In this document: positions 41,901 through 50,705 of the stretch, one piece after another
Numbering within the stretch: position 1 is the first letter of the stretch
Layout of the letters: each line of letters starts with the position of its first letter
NCBI GenBank assembly: GCA_902825855.1
Contig: CADECW010000005.1
Location: 1-64,000, forward strand
Origin: an uncultured Rhodospirillales bacterium
Lineage (GTDB): Bacteria; Pseudomonadota; Alphaproteobacteria; Reyranellales; Reyranellaceae
Reading direction: 5' to 3'
Length of the DNA: 64,000 bases
The notes under the pieces: model-generated
The model's input: the letters and a program-made list of their open reading frames with translations, nothing else
What the model was told of the DNA's origin: nothing
Databases searched by the model: none
Translations under genes and position numbers: made by a program

Positions 41901-43106
41901 TCAGATGATGCCGTCCTGCTTGAGCCGTTCGATCTCTTCGAACGAGAGCCCGAGCCGTTCGCGATAGATCTCGTCGTTGTGCTGCCCCAGGTCCGCGCCG
42001 AGCCATTTCAGTTCGCCCGGCGTCTCCGAAAGCCTGGGCAGCACGTTGGGCACAACGACCCTGCCTTCGCGCGGATCGAACACCTCGACCAGGTTCTGGC
42101 GCGCCGCGAACTGCGGATCCTGGAAGATGTCGGCGATGTCGTTGATCGGCCCGGCCGGCACCTCATGGTGCTGGCAATGCGCGAGCAATGCATCGCGGTC
42201 CATGCTGCCGACATAGTCGGCGACGATCGCGTTGACCCGCTCGCGCTCGGCCAGGCGCTGCGCCATGGTCGCGTACCTGTCGGGAGCCAACAGGTCGAGC
42301 CGATCCATCGCCTTGCACAGGCGTTGCCACATGCGGTCGTTGGTGCAGGCGAGCGCGATCCATTTTTCGTCGCGCGTGCGGTAGTGGCTGTGCGGCACGA
42401 CGTTGACGGTTTCGGCGCCCATGCGCTGGCGCACATAGCCGGATTTGGCGTAGGCGGCCGCCATCTCGTCGAGCATGCGGAACACGCCTTCGTAGAGGCC
42501 GATGTCGATGGTCTGGCCGACGCCATGGCGCTGTCGGCCGACATAGGCGATCAGGGCGCCGAGCGCGCCATAGAGCCCGCTGATGTAGTCGGCGAGCGAC
42601 GTCGAGCCCGGGATCACCGGCGGGCCGCCCGGCTCGCCGGCCAGGTGTGCGAGGCCGGCGAACCCGTGGGCGATACGCGCGAAGCCCGGCCGATCGTTGT
42701 AAGGCCCGGTCTGGCCGTAGGCCGTGATGCGCACGAGGATGACGTCGGCATTGACCTTCTTCATATCCTCGTAGCCCAGGCCCCAGCCTTCGAGCGTGCC
42801 GGTCGTGAAATTCTCGACGACGATGTCGGACTGGGCGACCAGGCGCTTGGCGATCGCAAGGCCCGCTGGCTTGCGCAGGTCCAGGGTGATGCAGCGCTTG
42901 TTGCGCGCCTCGCTCAGCCAGTTGAGCGTGGCGCCGGTCGCCGTCATCGTACCGAAGGTGCGCATCGTGTCGCCTTTGCCCGGCAATTCGACCTTGACGA
43001 CATCGGCGCCAAATTCGCCCAGCACCGTCGCGCAGAATGGTCCCGCCAGGACGTTGGACAGGTCGAGGACGCGTACGCCCTCCAGCGCCCTTTTCCTTTC
43101 ACTCAT
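41901..43106 (-). CDS. CaiB/BaiF family CoA-transferase
   Basis: This 401-residue class III CoA-transferase reads GVRVLDLSNVLAGPFCATVLGEFGADVVKVE and GDTMRTFG. The catalytic Asp is probably the one in NKRCITLDLRKPAG or the GFARIAHGFAGLAH region. It moves CoA between carboxylic acids. The ATG at 43106 has GGGAGG seven bases upstream; a TTG one codon earlier is less likely. It is convergent with the PEP mutase family gene (15-base gap). Together with the dioxygenase and lyase it suggests CoA-linked acid degradation. Confidence 0.9.
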   Translation of the reverse strand: MSERKRALEGVRVLDLSNVLAGPFCATVLGEFGADVVKVELPGKGDTMRTFGTMTATGATLNWLSEARNKRCITLDLRKPAGLAIAKRLVAQSDIVVENFTTGTLEGWGLGYEDMKKVNADVILVRITAYGQTGPYNDRPGFARIAHGFAGLAHLAGEPGGPPVIPGSTSLADYISGLYGALGALIAYVGRQRHGVGQTIDIGLYEGVFRMLDEMAAAYAKSGYVRQRMGAETVNVVPHSHYRTRDEKWIALACTNDRMWQRLCKAMDRLDLLAPDRYATMAQRLAERERVNAIVADYVGSMDRDALLAHCQHHEVPAGPINDIADIFQDPQFAARQNLVEVFDPREGRVVVPNVLPRLSETPGELKWLGADLGQHNDEIYRERLGLSFEEIERLKQDGII

Positions 43107-43125
43107 CAAAAGGCCTCCCCGTCGG

Positions 43126-43206
43126 CGTCATCCGGAGCGAAGCCAAGGGACCTATTCTTGTCGACGAAGCAACAGAAAAGGCTCCTTAACGTCACCTCGC
43201 TTCGCT
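43126..43206. repeat. Dispersed intergenic imperfect palindrome, copy at 43.1 kb
   Basis: This copy is inverted relative to the one at 46745. GTCATCCGGAGCGAAG, then AAGGGACCTATTCTTGTCG and ACGAAGCAACAGAA match the reverse complement of that copy (GAGGGACCTCGTCTTGGCG and ACGCCGCAACGGAA). It fills the gap between the CaiB gene start and the stop of the next gene. Confidence 0.6.
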
Positions 43207-44133
43207 TCAACGCGCTCTTGACCCAATCACGATGCGGATCGGCGCCTCCGTCGGCCCCGGCGCCTGCGGGCCGTTCAGCGTGCCGCGGAAACGGCGCCAG
43301 TCGGCGGGCCAATTTCCCTTCGCTGCGTTGAAGCCCGCCGTGCGCAGCGCCTCCAGCACCGCAGACGCGGCCTCGTCGGTCGGCGGATCGCTGCCCTCCT
43401 TGATCAACACGACCACGCCGACGATCCCGCCCACGCCGCTCCACGTCCAGGTGAGCGGCGCCCAGCCGGCGTCGTTGAGATAGCCCGAGATCGCAGCGCC
43501 GACCGCGGGCGCATCAGATGCTTCATCGAGCACGTACACGGCGGCCTTGGTGCCGGCGTATTTTTTCAGGCTGGCGACGATCGGCGATAGCGTAGCGGCG
43601 GGACTTGCCGCGGCAGCGTCGGGCGCCGGCTCATTTTTTGTCACCGGCTGTGGCGGTGCCGTGGCAACAACCGGAGCCGGCTCCGGCGGGCGTGCCGCTG
43701 CCTCCCTCACCTGCTTGCCGAGTTCGGCCACGCGCTTGCGCACTTCGTCGGCATCGACCTCGGCGGACCGTGCCTTCTCGTTGGCGGCGACACTTTCCCG
43801 AGCCGCCCGCGATGCCCGGGCGTCGGCTTCGGAGATCGCCTGCTCGAGCTGCCGCGTCCGCTCGCGCGCCCGCGAGACCTCCTGTTCGAGATCCTCCGCG
43901 TGCTTGCCCATCTCGACCTTGTAGCGATGGACCGCGGCATATTCCTGGGTGCGCACCGCGTTGCTGAACTTGAACGACAGCCAGGTCGTGATGCCGAGTG
44001 CTGCGACGGCCAGGACGGTAGCAACAAGGCTCGCGACCATCGCCCTGTCCATGAACGTCGCCCATCCTCGAAGCTGCTCGATATCCATGTTCACCAGCTT
44101 GTTGGAGCGCATTCCAGTGACGGTGATCGTCAT
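43207..44133 (-). CDS. Membrane-anchored coiled-coil protein of unknown function
   Basis: This 308-residue protein has one transmembrane helix (about 33-55, MVASLVATVLAVAALGITTW), then a long heptad-like coiled coil (about 70-140) rich in Glu, Arg and Ala. A proline/alanine linker (about 145-180) and a compact C-terminal domain (about 185-308) follow, with LSPIVASLKKYAGTKAAVYV and GVVVLIKEGSDPPTDEAA. The layout suggests a periplasm-facing or cytosolic scaffold. I do not recognise the C-terminal domain. The neighbouring OmpA-like gene may be functionally linked. The start is ATG 44133. Confidence 0.75.
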   Translation of the reverse strand: MTITVTGMRSNKLVNMDIEQLRGWATFMDRAMVASLVATVLAVAALGITTWLSFKFSNAVRTQEYAAVHRYKVEMGKHAEDLEQEVSRARERTRQLEQAISEADARASRAARESVAANEKARSAEVDADEVRKRVAELGKQVREAAARPPEPAPVVATAPPQPVTKNEPAPDAAAASPAATLSPIVASLKKYAGTKAAVYVLDEASDAPAVGAAISGYLNDAGWAPLTWTWSGVGGIVGVVVLIKEGSDPPTDEAASAVLEALRTAGFNAAKGNWPADWRRFRGTLNGPQAPGPTEAPIRIVIGSRAR

Positions 44134-44361
44134 CGTGCTCGGCCTATGCGCGTTGCGTTCGTCTGCGTGTCGGACGGGTGTGCCTGCTTCGCCGTCGCCC
44201 GTCGCTGATTTCTTAATCGACAGGCGCGTGGACAGACCACTTGAATCGTTGCCGGTGTGATCGTCCGCAGCGGGACCCGCTGTGACATCGATGTGGCGCG
44301 GGCCTACACCCTATCAACGCCACGGCACGAAGTTTTTGCACTCGTAAAGCAAGTGCCCGGT

Positions 44362-45057
44362 TCACCTGGCGCCCAGGATCTCGACGTGGGAGCCCTCGCC
44401 TTCGAAGCTGCCAACTTCGATGCGTGCCTTGGTCTTGGCGTCGATCAGGTACGCGCGCACGACCAGGGCGCGCGCAAGAGCAACCTTGCGACTGTCGATG
44501 CTGCCGCCAAAGGCGTAGCCGCGCACCTCGATGCGGCGCACGCCCTTCTCGGCAATGAGCTTGGCGAGCCGATCTAACTCGGCCCGTGTCGCGTCCGTCA
44601 GATTGGCAGACTGGCCGGCGAAGCCGATGACGGTCAGCGGCGTCCCGGGAGCTGAAGCAGCAGGCTCGGCGGGCCGGCCTGCGGCCACATCGGGGCCGGC
44701 CAGCGCGGTCACCGGAGGGTTTGCAAAGATAGCGCCCGACATCGGAGCACCGGGCGACGGCGACGCAGCCGCCCGGTCGGACGACGTGCCGGCCGATGGA
44801 GCGGCGCCGGCGTCGCGTGACCCACGTGGGCCGCCCTCGGGGAGAGGTATGAGACGGCTTTCGATCGGTCCGGGCGGCGGCGAAGGAAGGTTCGCATTGC
44901 GCGCGGCCTGAGGTGATCCGGGGACCGGCACGCGCGCAGGGCGCACGACCACGACGTCCTCGTTCGTGGACGGCGCGAGCTGCCCGAAGACAGGCGCGGC
45001 ACCGATGATGATCGCGGCAAATGCCAGGCGGCCGAGGGCGGCCGCAGACGATGACAT
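44362..45057 (-). CDS. OmpA-like periplasmic/outer-membrane protein
   Basis: This 231-residue exported protein has signal peptide SSAAALGRLAFAAIIIGAAP ending near FGQ. A long proline/alanine-rich linker (about 27-140) leads to a C-terminal OmpA-like domain (about 142-231): GFAGQSANLTDATRAELDRL, GVRRIEVRGYAFG, KVALARALVVRAYLID. This fold binds peptidoglycan. The canonical NxxL...R pattern is only partly kept. It precedes the coiled-coil gene on the same strand across a 228-base gap with nothing recognisable. Confidence 0.75.
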   Translation of the reverse strand: MSSSAAALGRLAFAAIIIGAAPVFGQLAPSTNEDVVVVRPARVPVPGSPQAARNANLPSPPPGPIESRLIPLPEGGPRGSRDAGAAPSAGTSSDRAAASPSPGAPMSGAIFANPPVTALAGPDVAAGRPAEPAASAPGTPLTVIGFAGQSANLTDATRAELDRLAKLIAEKGVRRIEVRGYAFGGSIDSRKVALARALVVRAYLIDAKTKARIEVGSFEGEGSHVEILGAR

Positions 45058-45211
45058 GACCGATTACCCTTGCGTGGTGGTCCAGGGGCGACGGTGCCTT
45101 GTTAGCAACAAGACCGAGCCTTGCGAAGTCCGAAACAGGTGTCGCCCGGACCGTGCACGGGCTTCGAATGCCACTACCCGGCGCCAGCTGGCGGCGGCAA
45201 AGCAACTGTTG

Positions 45212-46732
45212 TCACTCGAGGATCGTCGCCTCGCCCGGCTTCGCCTTGGCGCGCCTGAGCAGGAAGATGAGCGGCAGTGCCAACAGCGCCACCACCATCA
45301 TCAGCTTGAAGTCGTCGGCATAAGCCACGACCATCGCCTGCTTCGTCACCTCGGCGTTGAGCGCGGCACGGCCGAGCGTCGTTGCCATGTCCCAGATGCG
45401 CCCCGGAGCCAACGCAGCCAGCGCGTCGTTGTACGAGGTGACGCTGCCGGCAAGCTCGGCATGCACGACTTGCGTGTTGCGCGTCAGCAGGAAGATCACC
45501 AGCGAGATGCCGATGCTCGAGCCGAGGTTGCGCACCAGGCTGTAGAGGGCAGTACCCTGCGTGCGCAGATGCCCCGGAAGCGTGGCGAAGGTGATGGTGC
45601 TGAGCGGCACGAACATGAAGCCGAGGCCCAGCCCTTGCAGGATGCCGGTGCGGATAAGCGTCCATTCGGAAACATCTGGGGTGAAGCCAGTCATCTCCCA
45701 GAGCACCGCCGCCGTCAGGAGCAGGCCTGCCGCGAGCAGCGTGCGCGGATCGAGGCGATTGATCAGGCGGCCGACGATCATCATGGCCACCATGGTGCCT
45801 ATTCCGCGGGGCGCCAGCACGAGCCCGGCGGTGACCACCGGGTAGCCCATCAGGTTCTGCAGGTAGGGCGTGATCAACGCAAGCGACGCCAGCAGTATGA
45901 TACCGACCACGAAGATGAAGCAGAGACCGATGGTGAAGTTGCGATCCTTGAAGATCGAGGGATCGATGAAGGGTTGCTTCACTGTGAAGGTCTGAACCAG
46001 GAACAGATAGAAGGCGAGCGCGGCCAGCACGGCCTCGATCCAGATCTCGGTCGAAGAGAACCAGTCGAGCTGCTCGCCGCGATCCAGCATCATCTGCAAA
46101 GAGCCGATGGCGATCGACAGCATGGCGAAGCCGAACCAGTCGAAGCCAGGCTTGCTCGTCTTGGTCTCGCCGAGATAGGCCGACAGGCCGATGAACGTGG
46201 CGATGCCGATCGGCACGTTGATGTAGAACACCCAGCGCCAATCGTAGGCCTCGGTCAGCCAGCCGCCCAAGGTCGGCCCCAGGATCGGTCCCACCATCAC
46301 GCCCATGCCCCACATCGCCATGGCCGAGCCGTGCCTTTCCTTCGGATAGGAATCGAGCAGCACGGCTTGCGAGAGCGGAACCAGTGAGGCGCCGAACAGG
46401 CCCTGGACCAGGCGAAACGCCACCATCTCCGGCAGGCTTACGGCAATGCCGCAGAGCACCGACGCTGCGGTGAAGCCCGCGACGGCGATCAGGAACAGCC
46501 GCTTGCGGCCAAGCCGGGCCTCGAGGAAGCCGGTGACGGGGGTCGCGATGGCGGCGGCCACGATGTAGGAGGTCAGCACCCAGTTGATCTGGTCGGCTGT
46601 CGCGGACAGCGAGCCCTGCATGTAGGGCAGCGCCACGTTGGCGATGGTCGTATCCAGCGCCTGCATGATCGTGGCGAGCATGATGCACACGGTCAGCAGG
46701 GCAAGGTGTTTGGGTTTGGACGCGGTGGTCAT
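45212..46732 (-). CDS. emrB: EmrB-like DHA2 efflux permease
   Basis: This 506-residue, 14-helix MFS exporter of the EmrB/QacA group reads MLATIMQALDTTIANVALPYM, then ARLGRKRLFLIAVAGF and motif C GVMVGPILGPTLGGWL. It exports hydrophobic drugs with the HlyD-type EmrA and an outer-membrane channel. It is the third gene of a marR-emrA-emrB set. The 130-base gap to emrA contains a dispersed repeat. The symbol is by family; the substrate range is unknown. Confidence 0.92.
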   Translation of the reverse strand: MTTASKPKHLALLTVCIMLATIMQALDTTIANVALPYMQGSLSATADQINWVLTSYIVAAAIATPVTGFLEARLGRKRLFLIAVAGFTAASVLCGIAVSLPEMVAFRLVQGLFGASLVPLSQAVLLDSYPKERHGSAMAMWGMGVMVGPILGPTLGGWLTEAYDWRWVFYINVPIGIATFIGLSAYLGETKTSKPGFDWFGFAMLSIAIGSLQMMLDRGEQLDWFSSTEIWIEAVLAALAFYLFLVQTFTVKQPFIDPSIFKDRNFTIGLCFIFVVGIILLASLALITPYLQNLMGYPVVTAGLVLAPRGIGTMVAMMIVGRLINRLDPRTLLAAGLLLTAAVLWEMTGFTPDVSEWTLIRTGILQGLGLGFMFVPLSTITFATLPGHLRTQGTALYSLVRNLGSSIGISLVIFLLTRNTQVVHAELAGSVTSYNDALAALAPGRIWDMATTLGRAALNAEVTKQAMVVAYADDFKLMMVVALLALPLIFLLRRAKAKPGEATILE

Positions 46733-46744
46733 GACGACTCAACC

Positions 46745-46852
46745 CTCATCCCGACCGGAGCGAAGCGAAGTGGAGGGACATGTTCCGTTGCGGCGTCGCC
46801 AAGACGAGGTCCCTCGGCTACACCGCCCTTCGGACGGGTTCGCTCGGGATGA
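46745..46852. repeat. Dispersed intergenic imperfect palindrome, best copy
   Basis: The left arm CTCATCCCGACCGGAGCGAA.. and right arm ..TTCGCTCGGGATGA are inverted, as are GAGGGAC and GTCCCTC nearer the centre, giving a 108-base imperfect palindrome. It lies between emrA and emrB, so it would be transcribed and could fold into a long hairpin. Confidence 0.7.
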
Positions 46853-46862
46853 AGAAGCATGA

Positions 46863-47990
46863 TCACATCCCGACGAACTGCCGCGCCGACTGCCACAAGT
46901 CTGCGAGATGCCGCTCATGGCCGGTATCGATCTCGACGGTCGCGCTCATGCCGGTCCGTAGCGGCGGAGCGTCGGCGGCCATCTGCACGGTGAGCCGGAT
47001 CGGCACGCGCTGCACCACCTTCACCCAGTTGCCGGTGGCATTCTGCGCCGGCAGAACCGAGAACTCCGTGCCTGTCGCCGGCGCCAGGCTGGTCACCGTG
47101 GCCTGCCACTCGCGGCCGGGATAGGCGTCGATGGTGACGACGGCCGACGCCCCCTCCTTCAGATAAGTGAGGTCTGACTCCTTCGGATTGGCCTCGATCC
47201 AGACGTCAGCCGAGGACACCAGGCTGAACGCCGCCTGCGCCGCCGGCAGGTACTCGCCGACCTGCAGGGCATCGACGTTGGTGACGACGCCGGGGATCGG
47301 CGCAGTCACCGTGGTGCGCGACAGATCGCGGCGGGCCTTGTCGACCTGCGCCTGCGCGGCAAGGTAGTTCGGGTTCTGCTCGATCGGAGCGCCGACATTG
47401 CCGCCAAGCTGCGCCAGCGTCGCATCCGCATCGTTCTGCGCCATGGTCACGCGCTCGCGGGCCGCATCGAGGTCGCGCTTGGCCTGATCATAGGTCGCCT
47501 GGGCGGAGACGCCGCGCTTCAGCAGGTCTCGCTGACGCTGGAAGTTGGTCTCGTAGAAGGCAGCGTCGGTCCTGGCCTGCGCCACTTGCGCCAGCTTCTG
47601 GCGAAAGGTTGCCTGCAAGGTGACGAGTTGATTACGCACGGTGCCGAGGTTGGCCTCCGCACCGGCCAGCGCGATCCTGAAGGGCTCCTGGTCAAGGGTG
47701 AACAGCACCTGGCCCTTCTCGACCTTCTGGCTTTCCTTGACCGAGACGTCGGCCACGATGCCCGAGACGTCGGTCGCGACCGTGAGCTTGCCCGCATGAA
47801 CGTAGGCATTGTCCGTACTCACATAGCGGCCGCCCGTGGTGTAGGCGAACAGGCCGCCTGCCAGGACGACAATCGGACCGAGAGCCAGCAACGCCCGCCT
47901 AAGGTTCCTGGGTTGCGTCAACTTGGCGAGCGTCGGGGCTGCGACCTCGTCGGCCAGCCCGAGCCGCCGGAAGAAATCGCGATTAGCCAT
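46863..47990 (-). CDS. emrA: HlyD/EmrA family periplasmic adaptor
   Basis: This 375-residue membrane fusion protein has an N-terminal membrane anchor (about 33-52, ALLALGPIVVLAGGLFAY). A biotinyl-lipoyl half-motif GRYVSTDNAYVHAGKLTV follows, then a long alpha-helical hairpin (about 95-205), a second lipoyl half (TAPIPGVVTNVDALQVGEYL) and a beta-barrel domain. It connects EmrB to the outer-membrane channel. Its start overlaps the end of marR by 8 bases, so translation is coupled. Confidence 0.92.
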   Translation of the reverse strand: MANRDFFRRLGLADEVAAPTLAKLTQPRNLRRALLALGPIVVLAGGLFAYTTGGRYVSTDNAYVHAGKLTVATDVSGIVADVSVKESQKVEKGQVLFTLDQEPFRIALAGAEANLGTVRNQLVTLQATFRQKLAQVAQARTDAAFYETNFQRQRDLLKRGVSAQATYDQAKRDLDAARERVTMAQNDADATLAQLGGNVGAPIEQNPNYLAAQAQVDKARRDLSRTTVTAPIPGVVTNVDALQVGEYLPAAQAAFSLVSSADVWIEANPKESDLTYLKEGASAVVTIDAYPGREWQATVTSLAPATGTEFSVLPAQNATGNWVKVVQRVPIRLTVQMAADAPPLRTGMSATVEIDTGHERHLADLWQSARQFVGM

Positions 47991-48450
47991 GACTTGCTCT
48001 CCTCTCGCCCACGGCGGTGGACGATCTGCCGATCAGGTTGGCCTTCATGCTGGAAAGAATGTCGAACAGACGCTCGCGATCCTTCTCGTCCACGCCTTCC
48101 ATCGCCTCGGCACGCGTCGCGGCGCCGACGGTGAAGATGTCAGACAGCTTCGGGCGAGCGGCCTCGGTAAGTCGCAGGAGCCGGATGCGACGGTCGGTCG
48201 AATGGGACTGCCGTTCGACCAGGCCCATCAGCTCCAGACGGTCGACCAGACGAGTCAGCGTGATCGGCTCGACCTCGAGGATTTCCGCCAGGGCACCCTG
48301 CTGGATGCCGTCGTGCCGCGCGAGGTGCGCCAGCACCGAGCACTGCGAGCGCGTGAGCCCGAGCTGGCGCGCATTCTGCTCGAAGCGCTTGCGCATCAGC
48401 CGCGCCACGTCGTGCAGCAGGAAACCGAGATTGCGATCAAGATGGTCCAT
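47983..48450 (-). CDS. MarR family transcriptional regulator
   Basis: This 155-residue winged-helix repressor shows LGFLLHDVARLMRKRFEQ, QLGLTRSQCSVLAHLARH, VEPITLTRLVDRLELMGLVER and the wing DRRIRLLRLTEAARP. I prefer ATG 48450 over the upstream GTG at 48471. It heads the emrAB operon and probably represses it, being released by drug-like ligands. A 14-bp perfect palindrome lies 26 bases upstream of the start. Confidence 0.92.
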   Translation of the reverse strand: MDHLDRNLGFLLHDVARLMRKRFEQNARQLGLTRSQCSVLAHLARHDGIQQGALAEILEVEPITLTRLVDRLELMGLVERQSHSTDRRIRLLRLTEAARPKLSDIFTVGAATRAEAMEGVDEKDRERLFDILSSMKANLIGRSSTAVGERRASHG

Positions 48451-48476
48451 CGGGCTTGTTCCTAAGCACACCTAAA

Positions 48477-48490
48477 ATAAGCATGCTTAT
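48477..48490. promoter_or_regulatory. Perfect palindrome, likely MarR operator
   Basis: ATAAGCATGCTTAT is a perfect 14-bp palindrome just upstream of the marR-emrA-emrB operon, in an AT-rich promoter region. MarR proteins bind such symmetric sites and autoregulate. Confidence 0.65.
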
Positions 48491-48618
48491 GAAATCTTCA
48501 AGATTCTGCAAGCCACTGAAATCATTGCTGGAATATGACGGCGTCTCTCGGCTCGGTGCTAAAACCAGTCCGGCGCGAAATGAATCAGAGCCTGCTTCGC
48601 CGCACGTCGCTCAACAGC

Positions 48619-48819
48619 TCAAGACGCGACGCCAAAGCCTGCGCGCTGGATGGCCTTGCTGATGGCGGGCACGTCGGCCCCGGCGGGCAAACGCATCTCG
48701 CCGCTCTTGAGATCGACGGAAATGGGCGCTGTGCCCGCACCCGTGGCGGCACGTGTTACGGCCTTTACGCAGCCGTCGCAATCCATGCCGGTGACCTTGA
48801 GGATGAGTTCTTGAGCCAT
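48619..48819 (-). CDS. Heavy-metal-associated (CopZ-like) copper chaperone
   Basis: This 66-residue protein is a single ferredoxin-like HMA domain with the metal motif GMDCDGC (Cys14, Cys17) and the typical C-terminal AISKAIQRAGFGV. It probably carries Cu(I) to a P-type ATPase or regulator not present here. The start ATG 48819 is divergent from trpD with 57 bases between. Its stop side faces the marR promoter region, about 130 bases away. Confidence 0.88.
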   Translation of the reverse strand: MAQELILKVTGMDCDGCVKAVTRAATGAGTAPISVDLKSGEMRLPAGADVPAISKAIQRAGFGVAS

Positions 48820-48876
48820 GTGATATAGCTACGCGCCCGGCGGGTCGGCCGGCAAGGGCAAACACGCGGGGTTTTG

Positions 48877-49902
48877 GTGAGCGGCGACATCGACGATTTT
48901 CGCGGTCTTCTGGCCAAGGTGGGGAACGGCGAGATCCTCACCATCGGCGAAGCCGAGCGTGCTTTCGACATCATGACCTCGGGTGACGCCACGCCGGCCC
49001 AGGTGGGCGCCTTCCTGATGGGACTCAAGGTGCGCGGCGAGACCGCCCAGGAGCTGGCCGGCGGGGCCCGCGCGCTGCGTGCCAAGATGCAGGCGGTGAA
49101 AGCCCCGGCCGGCGCCATCGACATCGTCGGGACCGGCGGCGACCATCACGGCACCTACAACGTTTCCTCTTGCTCCGCCTTCGTGGTCGCCGGCGCCGGC
49201 GTGCCGGTGGCCAAGCACGGCAATCGCGCATTCACGTCAAAGTCGGGGGCAGCCGATGTCCTGTCGGCGCTCGGTATCGGCCTGGAACTGCCCATCGAGA
49301 AACTCGAGCAGGCATTGGTCGAAGCGCGCATCTGCTTCCTGATGGCGCCGCGCCACCACGGCGCCATGCGCAATGTCGCCGGCCCCCGCGTCGAGCTCGC
49401 CCCTTCCCGCACGATCTTCAATCTGCTGGGCCCGATGTCGAACCCGGCCACCGTGAAACGCCAGCTCGTGGGCGTGTTCGACCGCCGCTGGCTGAAGCCG
49501 GTCGCCGAGGCGTTGGGCCAGCTCGGGCTGGAACGCGCGCTGGTGGTGCATGGTCAGGACGGCATGGACGAGCTCACGACCACGACCAAGAGCTGGGCGG
49601 CCTCGCTCGAGCACGGCAAGGTGCGCGAAATCGAGATCTCACCCGAGGATGTCGGCGTGAAGCGCGCGACCCTCGGCGAGCTCAAGGGGGGCGACGCCAA
49701 CCACAATGCCGAGGCGATCAAGGGTGTGCTGAGCGGCGACAGGAATGCCTTTCGCGACATCGTCGTGCTGAACAGTGCGGCGGCGCTGTTGGTCGCCGGC
49801 AAGGCCAAGGACCTCGGCGACGGGGCGGCTATCGCCACACAGTCGATCGATTCAGGCAAGGCCGCGGCGGCGCTCGCCACGCTCCAGAGGATCTGCGCAT
49901 GA
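48877..49902 (+). CDS. trpD: Anthranilate phosphoribosyltransferase
   Basis: This enzyme of about 341 residues transfers phosphoribose from PRPP to anthranilate, step 2 of tryptophan synthesis. Motifs are [17 protein letters not shown] (PRPP/Mg loop), [19 protein letters not shown], and [10 protein letters not shown]. The start is a GTG at 48877 with GCGGGG five bases upstream; a TTG one codon earlier is the alternative. The stop overlaps trpC as ATGA. trpG is about 28 kb away. Confidence 0.95.
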   Translation: MSGDIDDFRGLLAKVGNGEILTIGEAERAFDIMTSGDATPAQVGAFLMGLKVRGETAQELAGGARALRAKMQAVKAPAGAIDIVGTGGDHHGTYNVSSCSAFVVAGAGVPVAKHGNRAFTSKSGAADVLSALGIGLELPIEKLEQALVEARICFLMAPRHHGAMRNVAGPRVELAPSRTIFNLLGPMSNPATVKRQLVGVFDRRWLKPVAEALGQLGLERALVVHGQDGMDELTTTTKSWAASLEHGKVREIEISPEDVGVKRATLGELKGGDANHNAEAIKGVLSGDRNAFRDIVVLNSAAALLVAGKAKDLGDGAAIATQSIDSGKAAAALATLQRICA

Positions 49903-50705
49903 GCGACATGCTGAGCAAGATTACCGCCGACACGGCCAGGCATGTCGCAGCCTGCAAAACGCGCCGTCCCTTGGCGGAGGTCGAGAAGGCCGCAAAGGCC
50001 GCCGACGCGCCGCGCGGCTTTGCCCGGGCGCTCAAGGCAGCGATCGCGGCCGGTCGCTACGGGCTGATCGCCGAGATCAAAAAGGCCTCGCCGAGCAAAG
50101 GCCTGATCCGGCCCGACTTCGACCCGCCTTCCCTTGCCCGCGCCTACGAGCGCGGCGGAGCCACGTGCCTGTCGGTGCTGACCGACGAGCCCTATTTCCA
50201 GGGGCGGGACGAGTTCCTGGTGCAGGCGCGGGCGGCGACCCGGCTGCCGGTGCTGCGCAAGGACTTCATGATCGACCCTTACCAGATCGTCGAGGCTCGG
50301 GCGCTCGGCGCCGACTGCGTGCTGCTGATCATGGCCTGTCTCGATGATGCGCTGGCGGCCGAGCTCGCCAGGCTCGCGCATGGCTGGGGCATGGACGTGC
50401 TGGTCGAGGTGCATGATGCGGCCGAGCTCGATCGGGCGCTCGGGATCGACAGCGATCTTGTCGGCGTCAACAATCGAAACCTCAAAACGCTCGCCGTCGA
50501 TCTGGCCACGACGGAGCAGCTGGCGCCGAAGGTGCCCAAGGATCGCGTGCTGGTGGCGGAGAGCGGCCTCGGCTCGTCGGCCGACCTGTTGCGCATGTCC
50601 AAGGTTGGCGCCTCGGCCTTCCTGATCGGCGAGAGCTTCATGCGCAAGCCCGACGTCGAGGCGGCGGTACGCGAGATCCTGATGCGCAAGGCCGCCGCAG
50701 CATGA
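49899..50705 (+). CDS. trpC: Indole-3-glycerol phosphate synthase
   Basis: This 268-residue TIM-barrel enzyme converts CdRP to indole-3-glycerol phosphate. Key motifs are [13 protein letters not shown] (catalytic Lys), [24 protein letters not shown] and [10 protein letters not shown]. The ATG overlaps the trpD stop by four bases, and the stop overlaps moaC the same way, so the four genes trpD-trpC-moaC-moeA are coupled. No TrpF domain is fused. Confidence 0.96.
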   Translation: MSDMLSKITADTARHVAACKTRRPLAEVEKAAKAADAPRGFARALKAAIAAGRYGLIAEIKKASPSKGLIRPDFDPPSLARAYERGGATCLSVLTDEPYFQGRDEFLVQARAATRLPVLRKDFMIDPYQIVEARALGADCVLLIMACLDDALAAELARLAHGWGMDVLVEVHDAAELDRALGIDSDLVGVNNRNLKTLAVDLATTEQLAPKVPKDRVLVAESGLGSSADLLRMSKVGASAFLIGESFMRKPDVEAAVREILMRKAAAA

